DNA from: Prosapia bicincta
Taxonomy: Eukaryota > Arthropoda > Insecta > Hemiptera > Cercopidae
NCBI GenBank assembly: GCA_036971475.1
Contig: JBAIZL010000002.1
Coordinates: 19,661,067 to 19,725,066, forward strand
Length of the DNA stretch: 64,000 nucleotides
Direction of reading: 5' to 3'
Shown in pieces: positions 1 to 12,167 of the stretch. The notes beneath the pieces were generated by a model. That model saw nothing but the letters and a program-made list of their open reading frames with translations. It did no database searches and was not told the DNA's origin. The first letter of the stretch is position 1; every line of letters begins with the position of its first letter. Both the position numbers and the translations under genes were made by a program.

Positions 1-900
1 TTACTTAGTAGATGCAGTCAAACATGCTAGGCGAGCTGAGTGCTACTTAGTCAGTTCGATTAGAACCGGGGTGTATGCAGGGTGTAAATGTGGTTATTTC
101 TACTTTGCGTTTTTTTGTTAGGCTATGTAATATATGCAATATGCCGTTACTTAGTAGATGCCGTCAGACTTGCTAGGCGAGCTACATGCTACTTACTAAG
201 TCCGATTAGAACTACTACTAAGTAGGTGCGGTTATTTCTACTTGCGTTTTCTTGTTAGGTTATGTAATATATGCAATATGCCGTTACTTAGTAGATGCCA
301 TCAGACATGCTAGGAAAAGTGAATACTACTTAGTAAGTTCGATTAGAACTACTACTAAGTAGGTTGGTTATTTCTACTTGCGTTTTCTTGTTTGGTTATG
401 TAATATATGCAATATGCCGTTACTTAGTAGATGCCATCAGACATGCTAGGAGAGGTGAGTACTACTTAGTAAGTTCGATTAGAACTACTACTAAGTAGAT
501 GCGGTTATTTCTACTTGCGTTTTCTTGTTAGGTTATGTAATATATGCAATATGCCGTTACTTAGTAGATGCCGTCAGACATGCTAGGAAAGGTGAGTACT
601 ACTTAGTAAGTTCGATTAGAACTACTACTAAGTAGGTTGGTTATTTCTACTTGCGTTTTCTTGTTTGGTTATGTAATATATGCAATATGCCGTTACTTAG
701 TAGATGCCATCAGACATGCTAGGAGAGGTGAGTACTACTTAGTAAGTTCGATTAGAACTACTACTAAGTAGATGCGGTTATTTCTACTTGCGTTTTCTTG
801 TTAGGTTATGTAATATATGCAATATGCCGTTACTTAGTAGATGCCGTCAGACATGCTAGGAAAGGTGAGTACTACTTAGTAAGTTCGATTAGAACTAGTA
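1..900. repeat. 136/137-bp satellite with dimeric higher-order structure
   Basis: About 6.6 tandem units start at the TTACTTAGTAGATGC motif at 1, 147, 284, 420, 557, 693 and 830, giving spacings of 146, 137, 136, 137, 136 and 137. Units from 284 on alternate between two types: one has 'GGAAAGGTGAG' plus 'AAGTAGGTTGG', the other has 'GGAGAGGTGAG' plus 'AAGTAGATGCGG'. This makes a 273-bp dimer; the unit at 420 nearly equals that at 693, and 557 nearly equals 830. Each unit holds CTACTTAGTA followed about 20 bases later by its reverse complement TACTAAGTAG, so each can form a 10-bp hairpin. The first two units are more diverged. The array probably continues to the left of the window. Confidence 0.93.
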
Positions 901-1025
901 CTAAGAACATGCGGTGATTCCTAATATTAGGTTCGGCTGGCCTTACTATATAGGTTAGGTTAGATCTACTTAGTAAGTGCGATTACTCTTACTTAGTAGG
1001 TGCGGGTATAGGTAGGTACTTCAAG
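901..1025. repeat. Degraded edge of the 136-bp satellite
   Basis: After the last recognisable unit the sequence still holds isolated CTACTTAGTA/TTACTTAGTAGG motifs and 'GTGCGATTA' pieces in the spacing seen inside units. This looks like the decayed outer edge of the array. A short hairpin, GGTACTTCAAGTACC, lies at about 1014-1028. Confidence 0.6.
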
Positions 1026-1030
1026 TACCT

Positions 1031-2130
1031 CTGATACACAAAGATACTTTTACAAAAACAGAAGTTCTACCATAAAATACATAGTTTTGCACTATTTGTA
1101 GGAAGTGTATTAGTTTTTAGTCATATAGAATTACGTCACAATTACCGGGCGTATAATGGTGTTACATTGTATGCTATATCAGCCTATACACGTAGCGCCC
1201 GTGTACTTTACGGTGGGTAGCGACTGAGAGAACTACAATTTGTATCTAAGTTATGCTTTGCCTTACAAGAGTGCCTTTGCGTGAGAGGTAACCGTTTGCA
1301 AACCTTTAATCTAATTACAAGATATAAAGCCAGGTAACTTGTGGGAACAGAGAGATTATGACTTTTATAGTCCGGCTGCTTGTAACCTTATAGAAATACT
1401 AACCATTTATAAAATAATTTATTTAAGAAAATTTTCAATTATAATAAAACTATTTCTTTCAATTCTTCTGATTATGTTTTTGCCTGTTTAACCAGTTCTG
1501 AACGTTAGGCCTTATCATAACAACCCATTGCATTTTAATCATCATTTTAGAACCGTTCATTCAGAGGTGGTTTTTAAAGAAGAAAAATCGAACCGTTGTA
1601 AAATTTGTAGATGTGTACAAATAAAACATTTGTAAGCCTTAATTAAACGTTTTAGTAACTATAAAGAATATACAGGCAAATTAAATTCGTACAGTTGAAG
1701 TATATAGAACGTGTGGCGCAGTTCAAGAATATAAATTCACTAAAAGGCGTAAAAGGAGGTATGTGCCAGAGATTTATTCTTGGATAAGCATCAAGTTTCA
1801 TGCGAAATGATAAAGGTTATTAAAAACGCATTGAAATGACAGCAAAATAGCGGTAAAGACTATTGGCAGAGCATTGCCGTTTGAATAGTTGCATTGCAGC
1901 ATAATAACAATCACGTGGCCGAACGCATTAATAATTTTGTGAAACGAGGATTGAAAGCGGAGAGACCTCGATGACCATTGGGGTTTATATAGTATCACTA
2001 GAGTACAGGGGAAACAGTATGCAATTCGCAATATCTATTGGAAATTATTTTATTTCAAAATAATAGAATACATCAATTATAAATTTTAAACATTATATAT
2101 GCTATAACTGTATATAAAATTGTGGCGTAA
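1031..2130. other. Unique AT-rich DNA, no gene recognised
   Basis: No convincing ORF, RNA gene or repeat. One 77-codon minus-strand ORF (1798-2031) has no recognisable domain and is of a size expected by chance. Confidence 0.5.
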
Positions 2131-2133
2131 TAT

Positions 2134-2235
2134 TTAACATAAATAAATGAAACATCTGTACCACAAATGACTTTTTTTTAATATATGAATAAAAAAAAGT
2201 TATTTGTGGTATAGAGGTTTTATTTATTTATGTTA
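2134..2235. repeat. Inverted repeat, about 45-bp arms (hairpin MITE-like)
   Basis: The left arm (about 2134-2178, including ACATAAATAAATG and ACCACAAATGAC) is matched by its reverse complement on the right (about 2190-2235, including GTTATTTGTGGT and TTTATTTATGT). The loop is about 10 bases and a few mismatches are present. It resembles a very short fold-back or MITE-type insertion; no target-site duplication could be established. Confidence 0.8.
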
Positions 2236-2519
2236 TTATATATGCTTTTGAACATATAAAATACGTTTTTCTTGTTATAATGTATATATACGTATTTTTA
2301 GGTAACATAAGTGAATCCGAATAAATTGAAAATAAAAAAAGCTTTATTGAATATTACCGTAATGGCGCCTAGTTTATATTTACTTTTATAGAAAATTATA
2401 CAATTTTTATGGTTTAGAAATAGGCTTTTGATAAATTTTATAGCTTTATTTTATAGATAAAATATTTTAAAATACTAATAAATAGTATTTTTGATCAAAA
2501 TGTTGAAGTCTATTAGGGG
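2236..2519. other. AT-rich DNA, nothing recognised
   Basis: Very AT-rich, with no supported gene or structured repeat. Confidence 0.5.
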
Positions 2520-3097
2520 CTTAAGACCAGTTTATGTGTTTGTTATTTTTATCATTAGTCATTGGTGTATTAATATAGACTAACTGTAAAAATAGTATAT
2601 AACAGGAGTGAATAACACTGATATTATTACAAGGTTAAAACCTAGAAAGAGGGAGGGAGAGAGAAAGAGAACAAAATTTAACAAATCTGGAGGAGAGGAC
2701 ACATTTTAAGAAAAATTCGACGACAAAGACAAAAGCAATTAAAAAAGGAAAGACAGAGGGACAAAAGCTGAAGTAGTTTGTTAAATGGCTAACATACATT
2801 ATGAGAAACAGTATTTTGTAATGATTTGAAACCATTTTATATTAGTTACATTATTTTTATCACTACCCATTGGTGTTATAATATAGACATGTTAAACAAT
2901 ATAGGCATATTAGGAAGAACTAAAATTAAAATAAAGAAGGCGGAAAAGAGGGAAAGACATAAAAAGAGACAAATTGAAAACACTAAGAGAGAGAGAGAAG
3001 AAAAACCTTGAGAAAGCGTACACATTTTTTTAAATCCGAGAGAGACAGAGAGACAGCAGACAGACAGGCAGATAGGCAGGCAGACAGACAGGGAAAA

Positions 3098-3143
<46 letters not shown>

Positions 3144-3175
3144 GAGAGAGAGGGAGGGAGGGAGGTAGAGAGCAA
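2520..3175. repeat. Diverged direct repeat plus polypurine and TA microsatellite block
   Basis: A segment of about 60 bases at 2525-2580 ('TTTTTATCATTAG..CATTGGTGT..AATATAGAC') recurs at 2830-2887 in the same orientation. Each copy is followed by a purine-rich run of GA, GGGA and AAAG motifs, indicating an old tandem duplication with a period of about 305 bp. The purine run continues to 3175, with GACA/GGCA motifs at 3045-3090 and a (TA)n tract at 3100-3138. ORFs on both strands here are low-complexity artefacts. Confidence 0.65.
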
Positions 3176-3225
3176 TAAAAAGAATTAATTACAAAATTAA
3201 AAAAAGGATACAGAGAAAATGTTGA

Positions 3226-3655
3226 AATAATTTATAGTAATAAAAAACTGCTATTTTGCGGAATAAGTACAATATTTTATTGATTTTATTGTGCTACAAC
3301 GACGTTTCGATAACTAGATTTTTAACACCATCAGGTCTACAGAAAAAACTTAAACAAATAATACAACCCTTGGAAAGTATGGTTCAAATTTTATAAAATA
3401 AATTTTGTTTTAAACATTGGAAGAACATAGGTATTGCCATTTATATCTATTACAAAGAGGGTTTTGCTCTAACAAACTGCTTTAAAATTGGTGACTATAA
3501 TAAAGCTGCATAGCTACAAAACAAAAAATATTTTCCAAGGGTGGTATAATTTAAAACTTTTCTGATGATGAGAATCTAGTTATCGAAACGTCACTGTAGC
3601 GGAATACAATATTGTAATTACTCCGCAAAACAGCTGTCTTTTATTCCTAAACATT
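3226..3655. mobile_element. Fold-back element with about 140-165 bp inverted arms
   Basis: The left arm (about 3226-3390) and right arm (about 3515-3655) are inverted copies. Shared blocks include TTTTGCGGA, ACGTTTCGATAACTAGATT and ACCCTTGGAAA, each found as its reverse complement in the other arm, around a central loop of about 130 bases. The arms carry the 'GATGATG...GAAACG' stem motif common at the ends of many arthropod repeats. No coding sequence is present. It is best read as a non-autonomous fold-back/MITE-type element; superfamily unknown. Confidence 0.75.
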
Positions 3656-4734
3656 TATTATCGGCGAGAGCATTCTTTGGACACATTTGAATAGATTGGG
3701 TCATCAGTTGATGAGCTTCATCATAAAACTGTCAGTTCCTCGTACCGCTAAACGTCGACATTATTATACCGTTACCCTTCCAGATTATCGACGCCCCTTG
3801 CGTTAAATTAGGGTTAGAACTAGACTTTACAGAGTGCAAATCCCTGAGGAAGGGCAGTGGGTCGCTCAAAGGAGACTCGTAGCAGTGGTAATTACATTGT
3901 ATGACGTCATGACTACTACAGACAAGGGGCAGGAAATAACAGATGTGATTCCTAAATTAGAATCTCTCTGGGGTCAAAATAGTTGCTGGCGAAAAAAAAA
4001 GCAAAATAAAAAATAACAATATGTAGTGGCAGATTTAAAATGCTTGGTGATCAAAAATCCTCCCAAGATATAGAAAAGTAAACATTTATAAACTATAGCC
4101 TATAATAACCCTATAAATGTAAGAAAGTGTTATTTTCGATATTTACTTACGGCTCTGATTTAAATCAACTCATAAATTTGTAGAATATGTTTACAAACAC
4201 ATAATAATCACTAATACATACGGACACACACAATGTGATAAATATGTGTTTTATATTGTGAATAAGTCTCATTAATGATTGTGTAATGTCACAGAATTGC
4301 CCTACAACTATTTCCTTCAGATAGAAGACCTTTAGAGTTTACACTATAGCTACCCATATTTCCTAAATATTTTCAGGGCATGTGATAGCCCTTCTCCTAC
4401 TCACCCACCAGCTCCACCCAAATTATTATCTGGATCCGACTGATATTAGGTTTGTTTCTAATTATTCTAATATTAATTTAGGCTGTGATACTGACGAAAG
4501 AGACAAAATAATATTTGAATAACTAATAAATTTAATATTCCAATTGAGGTTTCAACCTATTTTCGTTATCATTTAACATTTAATTATTCGATAAAATTAG
4601 CTTTCCGCATAAGCAATATCTTTTTGTTTTTATATTTAGTGAAATATTCCACTGCGATATAAAAACTAACTCATTATGGCGTTATTGTTTTATGGGATTA
4701 TTTATGGCTACGTACACGTAGATAGATTCATAAT
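3656..4734. other. Unique DNA left of the segmental duplication
   Basis: No supported gene. A 60-codon plus-strand ORF at 3834-4016 opens on GTG, not ATG, and ends in a lysine/asparagine run. The DNA directly left of 4735 has no counterpart at the A/B junction, which sets the left breakpoint. Confidence 0.5.
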
Positions 4735-5024
4735 GGTTGAAAAATCAGAAATTAGCCTTGTCTACATATTGTATAGCTGAAGGAAATGGAAAACCTGGAC
4801 AGTGATAATTTAACACTGCAATAGTCGCGCGGTTAACTATTGTAATACACTTTGCAATAGCTTTTAAAATATAAGTATTTTTCAAAAATATCGTAAATTC
4901 AAAAATAAAGTATTTTAGGGTGTTTAAGAGTTAATATAGAAAACAAATGAGGGGGAAACAATTTATTGTAACACAAAAGTAATATATATAACATAAAACA
5001 AAGTTAAGTCAAGTTAAAACAAGG

Positions 5025-5102
5025 TTAACCTAACACGCTTTCATTGTCATCTTCGGTTTCTGATAGCCAGCGTCGTATTTCTTCACGCTCTGGCTCAGAC
5101 AT
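5025..5102 (-). pseudogene. 25-codon transposase N-terminus-like mini-ORF (copy A)
   Basis: ATG at 5102-5100 and TAA at 5027-5025. The peptide is MSEPEREEIRRWL followed by SETEDDNESVLG. An acidic N-terminal stretch with an EEIRRWL-like helix before D/E/S-rich sequence is typical of piggyBac transposase starts, and the TTAA-flanked element supports this. It is truncated at a TAA with no catalytic DDE domain downstream, followed by an AATAAA about 60 bases on. This is an internally deleted remnant rather than a functional gene; a small translated peptide cannot be excluded. Family assignment is by inference, not by search. Confidence 0.5.
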
Positions 5103-6175
5103 TGTTTACAAATAAATATGTTACCAATTAAAATATTGTTTTCACACAAAAATAACAAAATAATTAGCCAGCGTCGTATTTCTTCACGCTCTGGCTCAGA
5201 CATTGCTTACAAATAAATGTGTTACCAATTAAAATATTGTTTTCATACAAAAATAACAAAATAATTAGCCAGCGTCGTATTTCTTCACGCTCTGGCTCAG
5301 ACATTGTTTACAAATAAATGTGTTACCAATTAAAATATTGTTTTCACACAAAAATAACAAAATAATTAGCCAGCGTCGTATTTCTTCACGCTCTGGCTCA
5401 GACATTGTTTACAAATAAATGTGTTACCAATTAAAATATTGTTTTCACACAAAAATAACAAAATAATTAGCCAGCGTCGTATTTCTTCACGCTCTGGCTC
5501 AGACATTGCTTACAAATAAATGTGTTACCAATTAAAATATTGTTTTCACACAAAAATAACAAAATAATTAGCCAGCGTCGTATTTCTTCACGCTCTGGCT
5601 CAGACATTGCTTACAAATAAATGTGTTACCAATTAAAATATTGTTTTCACACAAAAATAACAAAATAATTAGCCAGCGTCGTATTTCTTCACGCTCTGGC
5701 TCAGACATTGCTTACAAATAAATGTGTTACCAATTAAAATATTGTTTTCACACAAAAATAAGAAAATAATTAGCCAGCGTCGTATTTCTTCACGCTCTGG
5801 CTCAGACATTGCTTACAAATAAATGTGTTACCAATTAAAATATTGTTTTCACACAAAAATAACAAAATAATTAGCCAGCGTCGTATTTCTTCACGCTCTG
5901 GCTCAGACATTGCTTACAAATAAATGTGTTACCAATTAAAATATTGTTTTCACACAAAAATAACAAAATAATTAGCCAGCGTCGTATTTCTTCACGCTCT
6001 GACTCAGACATTGCTTACAAATAAATGTGTTACCAATTAAAATATTGTTTTCACACAAAAATAAGAAAATAATTAGCCAGCGTCGTATTTCTTCACGCTC
6101 TGGCTCAGACATTGCTTACAAATAAATGTGTTACCAATTAAAATATTGTTTTCACACAAAAATAAGAAAATAACT
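5066..6175 (-). repeat. 11 x 101-bp array duplicating a transposase-like start region
   Basis: GCCAGCGTCGTATTTC recurs at 5066, 5167, 5268, 5369, 5470, 5571, 5672, 5773, 5874, 5975 and 6076, exactly every 101 bases and nearly identical. On the minus strand each unit holds about 60 bases of AT-rich leader, an ATG and the codons for MSEPEREEIRRW. It then runs into the leader of the next unit; because 101 is not a multiple of 3, the frame shifts between units. Every unit in this copy has AATAATTAGCC just before the repeat start on the plus strand, whereas the units in copy B have AATAACTAGCC. Confidence 0.93.
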
Positions 6176-6439
6176 GTTTAATATACAAAATATTAAAAGT
6201 ACCTCATGTATAGAAAATATAATATAAGTGATCACGCAGACAACTATTGTAATCCAAGTGACATAAAAATATTAAAAAAATAATGTGCCCACCTACGGCT
6301 CTGCTTGACTGGTAACAGAGCGATTGTGTATGTGAAAGGTTGACGGTAGCTCAAGGTCATAAGTCCTACCAACCAAAAATAGTTACAAAAATTTACCCCT
6401 GTATTATAATAGCAATCCGCGCGACCACTGCAGTGTTAA

Positions 6440-8577
6440 TAAATGAGATACGATTTCCACGAAATATTTAAAATGAGAAAAACTGAAAAGTGAACAAAAT
6501 AGAGAGAAAAAACCATTAGAATCGAAAGGGTTGTGGGTGTAATGTTAGCCGAACCAAGCAGTTGACGCGACATGAACCTTAGGTGCTCATTCATGGGTCG
6601 TATAACGCTGTTTCTTTTCATATTGGTTAGTTAGGAACTAAAAGGAAATCGGTTTTATTAAACCGTAAAAATTAAACAAAACTGTGAATGGCATTTCTTG
6701 TCCCGTAAACCAGTAGTTGTATGGTTTTTACTTTCTCGTTTTGAAGGGGTCAAACTTTTTTGACTTTTGTGTTTGTACCCGGGTTCGTAATGTTCCCATG
6801 GTTCGAGAAATATAGGTGAAATATGTTCCTGCTTGTAGATCATGGCATACTTGAGTTAGGCCTACTCCTAAAAGGGGCCGTATAGATGGAACATCTTTGT
6901 ACCATTACACTTTTTTATAAGAAAACGGAAAGGAAGGGAGATAGTAAAAGGTGAGACTAAGGGATGGCCATACTGGAAATATAGAAAAAAATATGGTACC
7001 ATGTAAACAGTGTTGCCAACCTGAGCTAGACCTACTCCCTATGAGAGCTCCATAAGAGCGCTCTAACAGCTGCCCGGATTAGCTTTATAAGTGATTTACT
7101 TACAAAAGGGCTCCTGCGCGATCAAGGAACCTCCAGTCCTTACCGCGTTTATATCTGTCACATATTTTATGCATCCGACATTTCTAAACTTCCTTCCGAC
7201 TGTACGAGACATTAAAGATAATCCAAAACATTTCCAATTTTATTTAACCATTGTTATAAAAAAAAGAATCACGAAATAAATTCTCTTAATAAAAAAGAAC
7301 AATTTGTTTTATGTTTACAGAGGAGATAAAATTTTGTTGTGACGCAATGAAGGACAAGAGACCCAGAACGATAATTAAGGGCGGGTTATTTTCTATTTAT
7401 TGCTCGATATAACTTTACTAACCATAAAAGCATTTATGAGTCTAGTGAGGCGGATTGCAAACTTTACGTCACAAACTTTGCGCAATAGATCACTCGAATT
7501 CGGTTCCAGCGCGTACGTTCGTCTTGTTTTGGAGCACGTGCGAGATAAATAGATAAAAACGTAGCGAAAACAAACTGCGAGGCATAGGATAGCTTAAAGA
7601 TGGTGGTTTCGTGTTACAACTTGTTCTGGTTAGACAATTGGCTACCCACGCCAGTTTTCCTTTCTCTCCCGACCTTCTTCTCTGGGTGAACGCGCTTCAA
7701 TACTTGCAGACGTCAAGGGTTTTATAGGTTTACAAGTATCCCTTTAAGAATCGCCTTGTTTCCATGCTAATAAAGCAGATAAAACTACACACGGTCTTTC
7801 TACTAGCGATAGGGTTTACAAAAATATTCTTTCCTCTTATAGAACGCTCTGATAGTAACACCTTTCCAATAAGGAGTGGGTCTGTCTCTGGGATGAAAGG
7901 TCGAACTTCTCTCAGATCAAGAAAACCTTTATTTTGACCTTATGTCTACTTATTATGCACAATTCTTGCCATATTCCTTAAGAGAGCTGTACTTTGCCCT
8001 TTACGTCATAAAAAAACAAGTAATATAAAAAACAATTAATTTTAATTCCAACTCAGCCCAACTGAGAAAACTTTTATTTTAGTTACTTTTTATTTTAGAA
8101 TTACAATTATTATAAATATGTATATACATAAGAAAGTGTCACAATATTTAGTGGCAAAATAGAAAGTGAATTTCCTTGCAACTTTTCATTTTCTTCTCTA
8201 TAAAGTATATGGTGTTGGGCTATTATTTTTTTTCGTTACAAATTATTCGATTTTTTTTCGTTTCTAATTTATGAAGCTGATAGTGGTATATTATTTCTCA
8301 TTCTATACATTCCTTTTAATGCTTCATTATTGCAAACAAACTCCCTCTTATAATTCCATATACATCTTTAAGTAAGTAATACCTAGCTATGGGAAAAATG
8401 ATTTAGTGCCAAAGTTCTATATTTAAAACATATAGCCTAATCATTCAGTTGGAATTCAACGGAGACATCAACTTCTATAAATTTAATTATTTAATAAATA
8501 TTTTAAAAACTGTGGTAACAACAATTGTTATCCAATACATGTTAAAAAATATATTTGGACTTGATTTGATATATATA

Positions 8578-8578
<1 letters not shown>
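6440..8578. other. Duplicated DNA between element and GT tract, no gene
   Basis: Matches copy B 28842-30962 with many substitutions and small indels. Minus-strand ORFs at 6436-6621 and 6658-6843 recur in copy B (28838-29023, 29060-29242), but the second needs indel changes and neither has a recognisable domain. A local duplication is visible: 'TTGAGTTAGGCCTACTCC' near 6850 resembles 'CTGAGCTAGACCTACTCC' near 7021. An AT-rich piece at about 8071-8140 weakly resembles the dispersed repeat at 54645-54950. Confidence 0.5.
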
Positions 8579-9147
<569 letters not shown>

Positions 9148-9779
9148 TGTATTGGATATAGGACAATGTGAGCAAATATAAGTAATTGAATAAAAAAAAG
9201 CACGAGCTATTTCTTTGCGGTTATTTTAAAAACTTCTTTAAAAAAAGCACTATTTAGCTGTGCTTGATACTTATTGATAACAGTTTTAAAAAGTTGAAAT
9301 ATTTATACGAGACCAACTGAATGTGTTTTGAATTATATTTAGAACAACTTATGACACCGTTTAACCTACACCGAGTGATCACCGACTAACAAGCTTTTGA
9401 TGCCACATACAACTTTCAAGTTTGTCCGTGTTTATTACTCCTGCTTTAAATCAGCGCTTAAATCCATAATTTTCAGCTATTTAATCTAATCACACTTTAA
9501 GACTAGTTTGGACACTAATCCCTGACCGAAACAACAGAAGCGTTGCTAAGTGAAGTTCAATCTGTGTTTGATAGAACGACTTTCGGATAGATGAAGGGTC
9601 GATTAGGCTGGCTTAGGAAATGTAGCTTATAGAGAAAACTAAACTCATTACATTAATTAAATTTGGAAATCATAACACATGTTGTAAAAATGTAAATGGT
9701 TTCTAGAAAATTCGAACATAAATAGATTTGTAGTCGACCATTACTTTTCTGAATCTCTCTGTACTGCTAGGCCCAGTTT
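9148..9779. other. Duplicated DNA, nothing recognised
   Basis: Moderately diverged from copy B 33184-33815 (about 3-4% by eye). No supported gene. Confidence 0.5.
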
Positions 9780-11110
9780 ATGTTCAGCTCCAGCTCTATC
9801 CATGACCGCTAAGAGTCTTTGTTCTGACACCACATTTGACTTTATTACAGATGATGATAAGGTTGGCGTTATGTTACATCAACGGCTCAATCTTTCTCCA
9901 GCTCCAGTTACAACTCCCATTGCAACAATCCCGGAATTACATATAGGTCTATTTGGAGATTTATTGTTCATTTTCAAGTTATTGTTTAGTTTGAAATGTT
10001 TAAAATGTATTTTCGTTTTTACAGCTCCATCGAAAGCTTACCTCTAGCATCTCTCTAAAGCTTATTCTCCAGCTGTTACATATTGGGATCTCTATAACTT
10101 CATATCCAACTGCAATTCTAGCTCCTCTTGAGAGCGACATCCCCAGCTGTAACTCTAGCGCCTTTCTATAATCCTATCTCCAACAGTAATTTTAGTACCA
10201 CTCCACGGTTTCATCTCCAAATCTAACTGTCTAGCAGCTCTTCATAACTCTATATTTAGTTTTTTCTCTAGTTCCTTTCCACAGTTACATCTTCAACTGT
10301 TACTTGCTAACATCTCTATAACTTTTTACCCAACTGCAACTTTAGCACATCTCAATAACTCTTTGCCCAACTCTAACTCTAGCTCATTTCCACATTTTTA
10401 GCTCCAGTTTTAACTTTCTGGCATTTCTATAACTTTAACTCTAACTATAACTTTAACTCTAGATCCTCTCAACAGCTCCATCTTCAGCTGTAACTCTAGC
10501 ATCTCATTATTCCTCAATCACTATCTGTATCTTTATAGCATCTCTATAACTTTATATCCAACTACTACTGTACCATCTCTCTAACCTTATATCCAACTGC
10601 GGATCTAGCACCTCTCTGTAACTACAATTCTGAGTATAACTTTATCTCTTCTCCACCGTTGGAGTTTCAAATGTAGCTCTAGCATCTCTCAATCGCTCCA
10701 TCTATATCTGTAACTTTCTAGCATCTCATTAAGCCTCAACCACGACTTGTATATTTATAGCATCTCTATAACTTTTATCCAACGTCTACAGTAGAATCTC
10801 TCTATAACTCTATCTCAACTGTAATTCTAGCTCCCTCCACAGTTCTTTCTCCAGTTCTAAGCTTCTAGTGTCTGTATAACCTTATATCCAACTGTGGCTC
10901 TAACATCTCTCAATAGGTACATTTCTGCCTGTAACATTATCTTTTCTCCACAGCTGGATCTTCAAGTGTAGCTCTAGTTATTCTCAATAGCTCCATCTAC
11001 TTGTAACTTTCAAGCATCTCTATAACTTTAAATCCCACTGTAACATTAGCTCCTCTCTCCAGCAATTTTCTAAAATCTACCCCGACCTGTAATGTTTGTA
11101 CCTATCCCCG
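9780..11110. repeat. G-poor pyrimidine-rich degenerate tandem array, copy A
   Basis: About 1.3 kb built from shuffled variants of two phrases: CTCTATAACTTTATATCCAA-CTGTAACTCTAGC and CACAGCTCCATCTTCAGCTG-TAACTCTAGC. The modules are about 30-60 bp, strongly diverged and often out of register. The plus strand has very little G. The ORF at 9802-10047 overlaps the array start and is not convincing. Confidence 0.8.
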
Positions 11111-12167
11111 CCTCTTTCTCCAATTTTAACCCTGCCATCTTTCCACAGCTACATATTAAGCTTTATTGCTTGTTTAACACTTAACTATATATCCATCGAT
11201 TCACAGTAGATCCAGTGTTGTTTAAATAATCTTCTTTAAAATATTTTGTTTGAATATGAAAATATTTTAATTTTAACCATTTTAAAAATATTGCATTTAC
11301 ACACCAATATGTTATTTCATGTACAAGTTTGCACAGTAACACATTTTGCATAGTTTGGTTAACACGATAAATATTTCAAACAAATAAAACCTTCCTTTTA
11401 TAGTAGGAAACGAAATCCCCCAGGAACCGTCTGTATCCAGACTGCACAAGTGGATTTGTCAATTCCCGTGCTGTAGTCTTTAATCCCTTTTATGCATGGT
11501 ATACTTCTACACGACGTGTCCGGAATGTTTATTTTATCTCAAAGAAAATTGAAATCCCTCTAAAGAGAGGTAGCTGCAGAGGGGGATCAATACGGTTGCG
11601 GGGCTAATATGCAATGACGGATAGAAAAATGGCTGCATGCAAATGTGGCATTCGGAATATGGACAGGTCGCCGCAATCAGTACTGCGGCCAAAGCTATCT
11701 AGAACCTATTACGTTCTGTCACCAGCAGCTATGTCGGATATAAATGACATTAATTGTGGTCACTTGACGGAAAAAATAACGCCGAATGTAGAATAGTAAT
11801 GCTTTATTCAATATACATTTTATAATGAAAAATATTTATAAAAATGATAACACGAAGCTCTCAATCAATTTAATATGTTGACATTGAAGAGTACATCATT
11901 CCCCAGTCAACAGTCAAAACAAAGTTTCAATCACAATAAAAAGAAGTTTTAGTCTTGTTTTAACTATTAACTGGAGTTGTAGACAAATGCCAATATATTA
12001 AAATGTGGAACGGTTCAAGTTATTATTAATAATAACTTTAAGATCCCCAGATCGTTTGCACATCTCGGAGAATCAATGAATTTTCATCTTTCATTGACTA
12101 TTATCTGTACTCCATTGTTTCCTTTCTTAGTCGCTAACTCTCCAGGTTGTGTAATCTTTATCTCACT
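11111..12167. other. Duplicated DNA with one short ORF, no gene supported
   Basis: Between the pyrimidine array and the 16-bp repeats. A 60-codon ATG-to-TAG ORF at 11614-11796 is kept in copy B (35647-35829) with one amino-acid change. That is no better conserved than the surrounding DNA, and no domain is recognised. Confidence 0.45.

Larger units (their letters stand above)
4814..6435 (-). mobile_element. piggyBac-like non-autonomous element, copy A
   Basis: The element is bounded by TTAA at 4810-4813 and at 6436-6439. The left end begins CACTGCAATAGTCGCGCGG. The reverse complement of the right end begins CACTGCAGTGGTCGCGCGG, and both continue into similar ACTATTGTAATACA / GCTATTATAATACA, giving inverted repeats of about 37 bp. 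TTAA target duplication is the hallmark of the piggyBac superfamily. Inside, on the minus strand, are a 5' leader, an 11-unit 101-bp array, a 25-codon ORF and an AATAAA signal near the far end. No transposase catalytic domain remains, so it would need a transposase supplied in trans. Confidence 0.82.

Noticed and set aside
5066..6175. CRISPR-like appearance of regularly spaced repeats
   Set aside because: The whole 101-bp unit is repeated, including the supposed spacers, and the DNA is eukaryotic. It is a tandem array, not repeats with unique spacers.
11614..11796. 60-codon ATG ORF kept in both copies
   Set aside because: Conserved no better than the surrounding duplicated DNA, and its one difference changes an amino acid. 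No family recognised.
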